Shown: piece by piece, positions 17,511 through 24,620 of the stretch
Layout of the letters: each line of letters begins with the position of its first letter
How positions within the stretch are numbered: the stretch's first letter is position 1
NCBI GenBank assembly: GCA_031553875.1
Contig: JAVBKU010000020.1
Location: forward strand, 91,535 to 155,534
Reading direction: 5' to 3'
DNA: 64,000 nucleotides
Source: JAVBKU01 sp031553875
Lineage (GTDB): Bacteria > Bacteroidota > Bacteroidia > Bacteroidales > Rikenellaceae
Translations under genes and position numbers: made by a program
The notes under the pieces: generated by a model
What the model was told of the DNA's origin: nothing
Database searches by the model: none
What the model saw: the letters and a program-made list of their open reading frames with translations, nothing else

Positions 17511-19382
17511 CTATCGACCGAAATATATGAGCAGTACGTTGATGTCGGCGGGCGAAACGCCGGGGATCCTCGATGCCTGGCCAATGGTCGCAGGACGTAT
17601 TTTGGACAGCTTTTGGCGCGACTCTATGGTTATAGAAGAGAGCTTGCCGAAGTCGAAATTGTCGGGGATACGAATGTTTTCGAGCCTCGACAGCTTGTCG
17701 GCGAGCTGCTTTTCACGTTCTATATACCCCTTGTATTTGACGAGTATTTCAGCTTCTTCTATCACTTCTTCTGTGTAGGCATTATTGGATAAAAACTCCT
17801 TTAATGCAGAAATATGCTCGGAAAGAGCGATTATTGTTGCGCTGTTGCGCGAAATTATCTCGAAAAGCTTCTTTTTTTGTGTCGGAACAGGCGAATCGAT
17901 CGAATTTAAATAATCTGTTAATTCGCTCGGATCTGCGCCGGTGGTCTGCAAAAATTTTATAAGCGATTCTGAAAGCTGTTTTTTTTGCGCCATCCGCTCA
18001 TATTTTTCCTGTGTCGCAAGGCCTATTTTGTAACCTATGGGAGTAAGTCTCAGGTCGGCGTTGTCCTGGCGGAGCAGGATACGATACTCGGCCCGGCTGG
18101 TGAACATACGGTATGGTTCGTCGACCCCCTTGGTCACGAGGTCGTCGATCAGCACGCCGATGTAAGCTTCGTCACGACGGAGCACCAACGGATTTTCGCC
18201 GCGAAGTTTCAACACAGCATTTATTCCCGCCATCAACCCTTGGGCCGCAGCCTCCTCATATCCGGTCGTCCCGTTTATCTGCCCGGCTAAGTAGAGGCTG
18301 TCGACGAGCATGGTTTCGAGCGAATGGAAAAGTTGGGTTGGCGGAAAATAGTCATATTCTATGGCGTAACCCGGACGGAAAATATGCACATTCTCAAATC
18401 CTCTGATACGCTGCAGCGCCTCGATCTGCACGTGTGCAGGCAAGGAGGAAGAGAAGCCGTTGAGATAATATTCGGTCGTACCCTCGCCCTCGGGCTCAAG
18501 GAAAAGCTGGTGCTGGTCCTTGTCGGCGAAGGTGCGGAGCTTGTCTTCCACGCTCGGGCAATACCTTGGTCCCACACCTTTTATGGTGCCATTGAACAGG
18601 GGTGAATCCTCAAATCCTGTGCGCAGAATATCGTGAACCTCGGTCGAAGTATAGGCCAAAAAACAAGGCAATTGCCGTGTAACAGGCTCTATATCAGGGC
18701 TGAACGAAAATTTAGAGGGCATCTCGTCGCCCTCCTGTATGGTCAAGGCGGAGAAGTCTATAGTCTTGGCGTCGAGCCTGGCGGGCGTGCCGGTCTTCAT
18801 TCTACCCGCCTCGAACCCGAGCGAGGTAAGTTGTTCCGTTAGGCCGTATGAGGCCTCGTCACCAGCCCTGCCGCCCGGGGCGTTCTGCCTGCCGATATGC
18901 ATCAGGCCATTGAGGAATGTGCCGTTGGTGAGGATCACGGCACGGGAAGAGAACTCCATCCCCATGCGGGTTTTCACCCCCCCTACTTTACCGTCTTCGA
19001 CTATAAGCCCAGTCACACCGTCCTGCCAGATGTAGAGGCCAGGGATGCTTTCAAGCCTCTGTCGCCACAACTCCGAGAATTTGTATTTGTCGCACTGGGC
19101 CCTCGGGCTCCACATAGCGGGGCCCTTGGAGCGGTTGAGCATGCGGAACTGTATCGTGGAACGGTCGGCGATCTCGCCCATACACCCGCCTAAAGCGTCT
19201 ATCTCTCTGACTATCTGTCCTTTGGCTATGCCGCCCACGGCGGGGTTGCACGACATCTGGGCTATCTTGGTCATGTCCATGGTCACCAGCAGAGTCACGG
19301 CACCCATCCTGGCCGCCGCCGCCGCCGCTTCGCACCCGGCATGCCCGGCACCCACAACAATTATATCGTAGTTGAAAAACAT
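17511..19382 (-). CDS. mnmG: tRNA uridine-5-carboxymethylaminomethyl modification enzyme MnmG (GidA)
   Basis: With MnmE it installs the cmnm5 group on wobble uridine 34, using FAD. The start chosen is the ATG at 19382 (MFFNYDIIVVGAGHAG), since the longer frame would overlap ybeY. Motifs: Rossmann VVGAGHAGCEAA at the N-terminus, SCNPAVGGIAKGQIVREIDALGG, PGGRAGDEASYGL and the C-terminal helical domain ending PGVSPADINVLLIYFGR. About 623 residues is the usual length. It is preceded by ybeY with a 10-bp gap. Its 3' end borders the parS-like cluster; gidA is a classic origin neighbour in many bacteria. Confidence 0.97.
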   Translation of the reverse strand: MFFNYDIIVVGAGHAGCEAAAAAARMGAVTLLVTMDMTKIAQMSCNPAVGGIAKGQIVREIDALGGCMGEIADRSTIQFRMLNRSKGPAMWSPRAQCDKYKFSELWRQRLESIPGLYIWQDGVTGLIVEDGKVGGVKTRMGMEFSSRAVILTNGTFLNGLMHIGRQNAPGGRAGDEASYGLTEQLTSLGFEAGRMKTGTPARLDAKTIDFSALTIQEGDEMPSKFSFSPDIEPVTRQLPCFLAYTSTEVHDILRTGFEDSPLFNGTIKGVGPRYCPSVEDKLRTFADKDQHQLFLEPEGEGTTEYYLNGFSSSLPAHVQIEALQRIRGFENVHIFRPGYAIEYDYFPPTQLFHSLETMLVDSLYLAGQINGTTGYEEAAAQGLMAGINAVLKLRGENPLVLRRDEAYIGVLIDDLVTKGVDEPYRMFTSRAEYRILLRQDNADLRLTPIGYKIGLATQEKYERMAQKKQLSESLIKFLQTTGADPSELTDYLNSIDSPVPTQKKKLFEIISRNSATIIALSEHISALKEFLSNNAYTEEVIEEAEILVKYKGYIEREKQLADKLSRLENIRIPDNFDFGKLSSITIESRQKLSKIRPATIGQASRIPGVSPADINVLLIYFGR

Positions 19383-19392
19383 AATCTTCCTG

Positions 19393-19818
19393 TTACCCCA
19401 CTCCCTCAAATTTTGAGAGATAATAATCCTCCCTCTCGCGCATCTTCACACTCTCGGCCTTGCTTTTATCCTTGTAACCACACAGGTGCATTATCCCGTG
19501 TATGATCACCCGGTGCAGCTCCCTTTCGAACGGCGCCCCGTACTTTAAGGCGTTGCTGCGCACGGTGTCGATGCTGATGATAAGGTCGCCCGAGATAACC
19601 ACCCCTTCCGAATAATCGAACGTGATTATATCGGTATAATAATCGTGGCCGAGGTACTCGTTATTGACCTTTAATATATGGTCGTCACTGCAAATTACGA
19701 TGGCCACATCACCCACCCTGAAGCCCTCTTCCGCAGTGCTTTCGCGTATCCACCGCGAAATGGCTCTGCGGCCTTTGAGCTTAAAGGAACAATCCTCTGT
19801 GTGGTATGTAATAGCCAT
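19393..19818 (-). CDS. ybeY: Endoribonuclease YbeY (16S rRNA maturation)
   Basis: A 141-residue member of the UPF0054 family, involved in 16S rRNA 3' maturation and ribosome quality control. The zinc motif is usually HGxLHLxGYDH (H-x3-H-x5-H). Here it reads HGIMHLCGYKD: H107 and H111 are kept, while the third ligand position is Asp117. The segment HDYYTDIITFDY and GDLIISIDTV are also typical. It sits between the EnvC-like gene (66-bp gap) and mnmG (10-bp gap) and is probably cotranscribed with both. Confidence 0.92.
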   Translation of the reverse strand: MAITYHTEDCSFKLKGRRAISRWIRESTAEEGFRVGDVAIVICSDDHILKVNNEYLGHDYYTDIITFDYSEGVVISGDLIISIDTVRSNALKYGAPFERELHRVIIHGIMHLCGYKDKSKAESVKMREREDYYLSKFEGVG

Positions 19819-19884
19819 GTATTAAGTGTGTTGCGTATCTTTTTAGGTGTAGTATCACGCCTCAGTATTACTCTAAACTCCCTC

Positions 19885-21075
19885 CTACCTGCGAAGCCAA
19901 AGACCCGGATTGAGGTTGTCGGTCTCGCGCCATATCTCGAAGTGGAGCACGTTGTCTTCGCTGTTGTCGCTCGACGAAATACGGCCGAGAGTCTGCCCCG
20001 CACGCACCTTGTCGCCCTTTTTGACGGCTACGGTTTCGAGGTTTGAGTAGACGGTGATATAGTTGCCGTGGCGTACCATAACGCTGTTATTTAACCCCTG
20101 GAAGAAGAAGATCCTGCTCACCTCGCCCTCGAACACGCAGTTAACGGACGCGCCCTTCGAGCTGGCGATATTGACCCCTTTGTTGTTGATCATCAAGCCT
20201 TTCTCTGTGGGGTGCGCATGCACGCCGTATGTGTCGACGATCACGCCCTCGCGCACAGGATAAGGCAGGCGGCCCTGGTTCTGGTCGAACCGTCCGGTCA
20301 ACTCCATGTCGTACTTCTCCTGTATGGCCGTTCGCTGGGTGGCCCTGCTCTTGCGGGCCTCCTCGGCGATTATCTTCTGTATCTGTTGCTGGAGCTTGTT
20401 TATGCGGCCTCTCTTCTCCTTCAGCTCGCGCGACAACTGGCCTTCTTTCGACCGCAGGGAGGTCACGCTGGCCTGGTACTGTTTTTCGTCCTGGCCGAGG
20501 GTGGCCACCTCCTTATTCTTGCTCTCTCGCGTGGCGTCCAACTCCTTGCGCTTGGAGGCCAGCTCGGTTATCTGGGTGGATAGATTGCGGGTGAGGGAGT
20601 CTATCTGCGCCGCCTTTTGCTCCTGCACGTTGTTGTAGCGCTTCATGTACTCGATACGCATGGTGGCGTCGTTGAAATTCTTCGACGAGAAGAGGAACAC
20701 CATGTAGTTGTTGAGCTTGTAGTTCTTGTAGGAGCTGTATATCATCTCGCCATACTCCTTTTTGAGGGTCTTTAGTTCCGCTTCCAGCTGTGATACGGTC
20801 TTGCTTTTGGAGTCCATGTCGCGGCCTATCATGACCATCTGTTGAGAGAGGCTGGAGATGATATTCTTGCGGCTGCGGATACGCGCCTGGATAAGTTTCA
20901 GCTCGTTCTGCGAGGCGCTTTTGTCCTTCTGGGTCTGCTTGAGGAGACTGTTGGCGATGCGGATCTCCTCCTCGGCGCGGCGGATGTCGTCGCGGAGCTT
21001 GTCGATGCTCTGGGCCAGGGCGAAGACACCGGCGAGGGAGCACAGGAGGGTTAATATGATCGCGCGGAGCCTCAT
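19885..21075 (-). CDS. EnvC-like murein hydrolase activator with degenerate LytM domain
   Basis: A periplasmic protein of 396 residues: signal peptide (residues 1-22, ending FALAQ), a long coiled coil (about 25-245, with the heptad-rich LRDDIRRAEEEIRIANSLLKQ region), and a C-terminal M23/LytM domain (about 270-396). The zinc ligands of active M23 enzymes are lost: the 'H-x3-D' loop reads MINNKGVNI and the 'HxH' region reads DNVLHFEI. This is the pattern of EnvC/NlpD-type activators, which switch on amidases instead of cutting peptidoglycan themselves. It overlaps the upstream TPR gene by 4 bp (ATGA), so translation is coupled. The activator role is inferred from the lost ligands and the coiled coil. 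Confidence 0.87.
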   Translation of the reverse strand: MRLRAIILTLLCSLAGVFALAQSIDKLRDDIRRAEEEIRIANSLLKQTQKDKSASQNELKLIQARIRSRKNIISSLSQQMVMIGRDMDSKSKTVSQLEAELKTLKKEYGEMIYSSYKNYKLNNYMVFLFSSKNFNDATMRIEYMKRYNNVQEQKAAQIDSLTRNLSTQITELASKRKELDATRESKNKEVATLGQDEKQYQASVTSLRSKEGQLSRELKEKRGRINKLQQQIQKIIAEEARKSRATQRTAIQEKYDMELTGRFDQNQGRLPYPVREGVIVDTYGVHAHPTEKGLMINNKGVNIASSKGASVNCVFEGEVSRIFFFQGLNNSVMVRHGNYITVYSNLETVAVKKGDKVRAGQTLGRISSSDNSEDNVLHFEIWRETDNLNPGLWLRR

Positions 21076-22847
21076 TTCTGTTCGATCGATTTCAGGCGTT
21101 TTTCGATTTCATCCTTATTATAACCCTGTTCGAGGGCCTTTTTCCAGTATACGGTGGCCATGAAGGTGTCGCCCGTCTTGAGCAATACGTCGCCGTAGTG
21201 CACCATCAGTTCGGGGTTGTTCTCCCTGTCGAGCGAGAGCGCCGTGCGCATTATCTTCTTGGCCTGCTCGTATTCGCCGCGCTTGTAGAGCACCCAGCCG
21301 TAAGTGTCCAGGAACGTGGGATTGCTCGGCGACAGCTCGTTGGCGCGGACGGTCATGGCGAGGGCCTTGTCGAGATTTTTTCCCGCGAGGGCCAGGTAGT
21401 AGCTGTAGTTATTGAGCGCGCCGGCGTTGTCGGGGTTGTAGTTTATGGCTTTGTCGTACATCTTGGCGTAGCCCTTGTTGCCCGACTGGTAGTAGAGGTC
21501 GCCCAGCGCGCCGCACGCCACACTGCGCGTGGAGTCGTCGTGGGCATATTTCAGGGCGAGGGCGTAGCCCTTTTCTGCCTCCGGATACTTCTTGAGGTGC
21601 GCCAGCGAGGCTCCTATATAGGTGTAGAGCGACGCGTCCGCAGGGGCCCTTTTTATGGCCATAGCCGAGTATTTGGCCACCGAGTCGGGGCGGGCCATAA
21701 GGTAGGACTCGATGCCGATTATCTGCTTGAACGGTTCGGCGTTGGTGGTTGTGTCGCTGATATACGACTTGTACTGCCTCAGTGCCTCCTCCTTGAGGCC
21801 GCTGTAGAGCAGGTGGCGGGCGTAGAGGTCCTTGGCCTCGTACCGGTCGGGGTATTTCATCGCCAGCGTGGCGGCCACGTCGTTCACCTGAGCGTAATTC
21901 TTCGTGTAAAGCTCCTGCTTCCTTACCGTATTGTTGAAGAATTCTATCTTCCGTTCCAGGGGCACGTCGTCGCTCTGGAATATCTTTTTCGTGGTGGCCA
22001 GGAAGCCGGAATTATTACCCCTCAGCCTGAAATATTCGTTCAGGGCCACAATGGCATTAAGGCTCTTAGGGTTGATGGTCAGCGCCTTATCGAAGGCGTC
22101 GAGGGCTAGCGAGTCTTTGTTGGTTATGGAGTATAATTCGCCCAGGACCACGAACTGGTCTTCATTATAGGGGGAACTTACGGTCAGCGCCTTGGCCTCC
22201 TCTATGGCCTTGTCGTAGAGCTTCATGCGAATGAGCAGCTGTCTTTTGTACTCGGCGAGTTCTTCTATCTTGCCGAACACGTTCTCGGCCGAATCGAGCA
22301 CCGAGATAGCCATGAAGGGCTTGCCTGTATGTTCGTGCAGGGCTGCCAGCATGCGGTAGTTGTCGGGGTTGGAGGGTGATTCCTCGATCAATTCCTCGTA
22401 AATAACCAATGCCGAGTCGTACTTCTCGTTGGCGATGAGCACCCGGCCCAGCTGCATCTTATACCAGGTATTGGTAGAATCGAGGCGGGTGGCCTCGGTG
22501 CTGTATTTCAGGGCGTCCGACGCAGAGGAAGCTATGTTGGCGAGCTCGTAATACGACGGGGCGTGGAGAGAGTCGAGCGTCAGGGCGCGGTTGAAAAAGG
22601 CCCTCGCGGCCAGCGTATCGCCGCCCTGGGAGGCCAGCAGGCCCTCGGAATAGAAAAAGGTGACCTTGTCCTCGGTCGACTTGTACAATTGCGCCTGGGA
22701 GCTGGAAATGGCCTTTAGGAGCTTCTTTTCGAAGGCAGGGATGTCCTTGGGCGTTTTTTCGCCCGAAGGGGCCTTCCGCCCCGCCGCCCCGCAAAACAGG
22801 GTCAGGGCCGACAGTACGACCAGCGGTATCAGTATCTTTTGCCTCAT
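21072..22847 (-). CDS. Periplasmic tetratricopeptide repeat protein
   Basis: A 591-residue protein with an N-terminal signal peptide (MRQKILIPLVVLSALTLFC) and at least ten helix-pair repeats with TPR spacing, for example ARAFFNRALTLDSLHAPSYY, SALVIYEELIEESPSNPDNY, ALDAFDKALTINPKSLNAI and ALNNYSYYLALAGKNLDKAL near the C-terminus. The cysteine near residue 19 is not in a convincing lipobox. TPR proteins are scaffolds, so the partner is unknown. Its 4-bp overlap with the EnvC-like gene suggests a joint role in cell-wall or division work. Confidence 0.85.
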   Translation of the reverse strand: MRQKILIPLVVLSALTLFCGAAGRKAPSGEKTPKDIPAFEKKLLKAISSSQAQLYKSTEDKVTFFYSEGLLASQGGDTLAARAFFNRALTLDSLHAPSYYELANIASSASDALKYSTEATRLDSTNTWYKMQLGRVLIANEKYDSALVIYEELIEESPSNPDNYRMLAALHEHTGKPFMAISVLDSAENVFGKIEELAEYKRQLLIRMKLYDKAIEEAKALTVSSPYNEDQFVVLGELYSITNKDSLALDAFDKALTINPKSLNAIVALNEYFRLRGNNSGFLATTKKIFQSDDVPLERKIEFFNNTVRKQELYTKNYAQVNDVAATLAMKYPDRYEAKDLYARHLLYSGLKEEALRQYKSYISDTTTNAEPFKQIIGIESYLMARPDSVAKYSAMAIKRAPADASLYTYIGASLAHLKKYPEAEKGYALALKYAHDDSTRSVACGALGDLYYQSGNKGYAKMYDKAINYNPDNAGALNNYSYYLALAGKNLDKALAMTVRANELSPSNPTFLDTYGWVLYKRGEYEQAKKIMRTALSLDRENNPELMVHYGDVLLKTGDTFMATVYWKKALEQGYNKDEIEKRLKSIEQK

Positions 22848-22898
22848 CGGTGTAATGCTGTACGCCCGCCTGCCGATAACAGGCTGGCAGACAGTGTG

Positions 22899-23489
22899 TT
22901 ATTTTGCGGAAGAGCCGCCGTATAGTTTTTTCATCAGCCAGGCCATGTTGTTTCCCAGCGATATCATGTTGTTGACCCCTTCTTGGTCTTCCATTGCCTC
23001 GCCCTCATTACGTCCCATAGCAAAATTCCAGTAGGTGGCCCCGGGGATCATCATGTCGCTGATGGCGTAGAGGTGGTTTATGGCGTCGTAGGCCGCCACT
23101 GCCCCGCCCCTGCGCACGGCGATCACCGCCGCGCCCGTCTTGCGGTAGAGGAACGAGCCGTTGGCCTTATTCACATAGCCCAGGCGGTCGATCAGCGCCC
23201 TCGTTTCGGGCGTTATGTTGGCGAAGTGGGTCGAGGAGCCTATCAGTATGCCGTCGGCATGGCGGGCCTTGTCGATCCATTCGTTCATATTGTCGGTCTT
23301 TATCACACAGCAAAAGTCCTTGTTCTCGAAGCACTTCTTGCAATTGAGGCACCCGTGGATAAGGTGGCCGCCTATCTGCACGATCTCGGTCTCGATACCC
23401 TCGGAGTTCAGGATCTCGCACACCTTTTCCAGGAGCTGGCGGGTGTTGCCCCGCGGCCTGGGACTGCCGTTGAACGCTACTACTTTCAT
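22899..23489 (-). CDS. NADPH-dependent FMN reductase / flavodoxin-fold protein
   Basis: A 196-residue flavoprotein. The start is the ATG at 23489 (MKVVAFNGSPRPRGNT), which opens directly with the FMN phosphate-binding loop GSPRPRGNT; upstream in-frame sequence belongs to pheS in another frame. A cysteine cluster CLNCKKCFENKDFCC follows near residue 48, as in iron-sulfur flavoproteins and related quinone/metal reductases. GILIGSSTHFANIT contributes to the flavin site. It lies 26 bp after pheS on the same strand, so it is probably cotranscribed, although no functional link is obvious. The substrate is unknown. Confidence 0.88.
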   Translation of the reverse strand: MKVVAFNGSPRPRGNTRQLLEKVCEILNSEGIETEIVQIGGHLIHGCLNCKKCFENKDFCCVIKTDNMNEWIDKARHADGILIGSSTHFANITPETRALIDRLGYVNKANGSFLYRKTGAAVIAVRRGGAVAAYDAINHLYAISDMMIPGATYWNFAMGRNEGEAMEDQEGVNNMISLGNNMAWLMKKLYGGSSAK

Positions 23490-23515
23490 AATCTGTGCCG
23501 TAAAGGGTTGTCGGG

Positions 23516-24541
23516 CTATATCGCCGATTCGAACTGGCTGAGGAATCTCACGTCGTTCTCGAAGTAGAGGCGCAGGTCCTTCACGCCGTACTTGAGCATC
23601 GCGATACGTTCCACGCCCATTCCGAAGGCGAAGCCGGAATATTTCTTGCTGTCGATACCCGAGGCTTCGAGCACGTTGGGGTCGACCATACCGCAACCCA
23701 TTATCTCGAGCCATCCGGTGTGCTTGCACACGTTGCAGCCCTTGCCTCCACAGAGGTTGCACGACACGTCCACCTCGGCGCTGGGCTCGGTGAAGGGAAA
23801 GTACGACGGGCGCATACGTATCTGGGCGTCAGAGCCGAACATCTCCTTGGCGAAGTAGAGGATGCTCTGCTTCATGTCGGCGAAGGATATATTTTCGTCG
23901 AGATAGAGCCCTTCGACCTGGTGGAATATACAGTGGGCGCGGTAGGATATGGCTTCGTTGCGGAACACGCGGCCGGGGCACACCACGCGGATGGGAGGCT
24001 GCTGCTTTTCCATCACGCGCACCTGTATGGAGCTGGTGTGGGTACGCAGAAGCACATCGGGATTCTTGCCTATGAAGAAGGTGTCCTGCATATCGCGGGC
24101 AGGGTGCTCGGGCGGGAAGTTCAGCGCCGAGAACACGTGCCAGTCGTCCTCGATCTCGGGCCCCTCGGCTACCACGTAACCTATGCGGCGGAAGATGTCC
24201 ACGATCTCGTTCTTGACGATGGATATGGGGTGGCGGCTGCCGATGGCCATATCTCCCCCCGGGCGCGACATATCGCCGGCTGCATCGGAGCCCTTGGCCG
24301 GGGCGGCGTCGAAAGCGTTGCGTAATTCGTTGAGCTTCTCGGTGGCGGCGTTCTTCAGGGAGTTGATCCTCTGGCCCAGCTCGCGCTTAAGCTCGGGGCT
24401 CACCTGCTTAAATTCTTCGAGTATGTCGTTGAGCTCCCCTTTCTTGCCCAAGATGCTGATCCTGAACTCTTCTATTTCCTGCGCGGCCTTCGGCGAAAAC
24501 TCCTCTACACGTTTGAGCAGGTCGGATATTTTGTTGTTCAT
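23516..24541 (-). CDS. pheS: Phenylalanyl-tRNA synthetase alpha subunit
   Basis: The class II catalytic subunit of PheRS, which works as an alpha2-beta2 enzyme; pheT is not in this window. The start is the ATG at 24541 (MNNKISDLLKRVEEF). The N-terminal coiled coil (about 1-85) is followed by the catalytic core with VVCPGRVFRNE and HCIFHQVEGLYLDENISFAD, and motif 3 GFAFGMGVERIAML near residue 310. 341 residues is normal. The zinc-like cluster CNLCGGKGCNVCKHTG near residue 265 is present in many Bacteroidetes PheS. Transcription starts from the divergent promoter region shared with the patatin-like gene. Confidence 0.96.
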   Translation of the reverse strand: MNNKISDLLKRVEEFSPKAAQEIEEFRISILGKKGELNDILEEFKQVSPELKRELGQRINSLKNAATEKLNELRNAFDAAPAKGSDAAGDMSRPGGDMAIGSRHPISIVKNEIVDIFRRIGYVVAEGPEIEDDWHVFSALNFPPEHPARDMQDTFFIGKNPDVLLRTHTSSIQVRVMEKQQPPIRVVCPGRVFRNEAISYRAHCIFHQVEGLYLDENISFADMKQSILYFAKEMFGSDAQIRMRPSYFPFTEPSAEVDVSCNLCGGKGCNVCKHTGWLEIMGCGMVDPNVLEASGIDSKKYSGFAFGMGVERIAMLKYGVKDLRLYFENDVRFLSQFESAI

Positions 24542-24543
24542 GG

Positions 24544-24575
24544 CTTGTATGTTAAGCGATATATGTATACTTTTG
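24544..24575 (+). promoter_or_regulatory. Promoter of the patatin-like gene
   Basis: -33-like CTTG (24544-24547), 20-bp spacer, -7 box TACTTTTG (24568-24575). It overlaps the 5' leader of pheS on the other strand. Confidence 0.7.
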
Positions 24576-24598
24576 TGGCATAGTGCGCCCCTAACGGG

Positions 24599-24606
24599 CA
24601 AAGTTA
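24599..24606 (-). promoter_or_regulatory. -7 box of the pheS promoter
   Basis: Read on the minus strand this is TAACTTTG, matching TAnnTTTG, about 58 nt before the pheS start. Divergent and interleaved with the patatin-like promoter. Confidence 0.6.
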
Positions 24607-24620
24607 AGAATTATTTGCAG

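Noticed and set aside
24183..24620. N-terminal extension of the patatin-like open frame
   Set aside because: It overlaps pheS antisense, and the signal peptide begins only at 24621.
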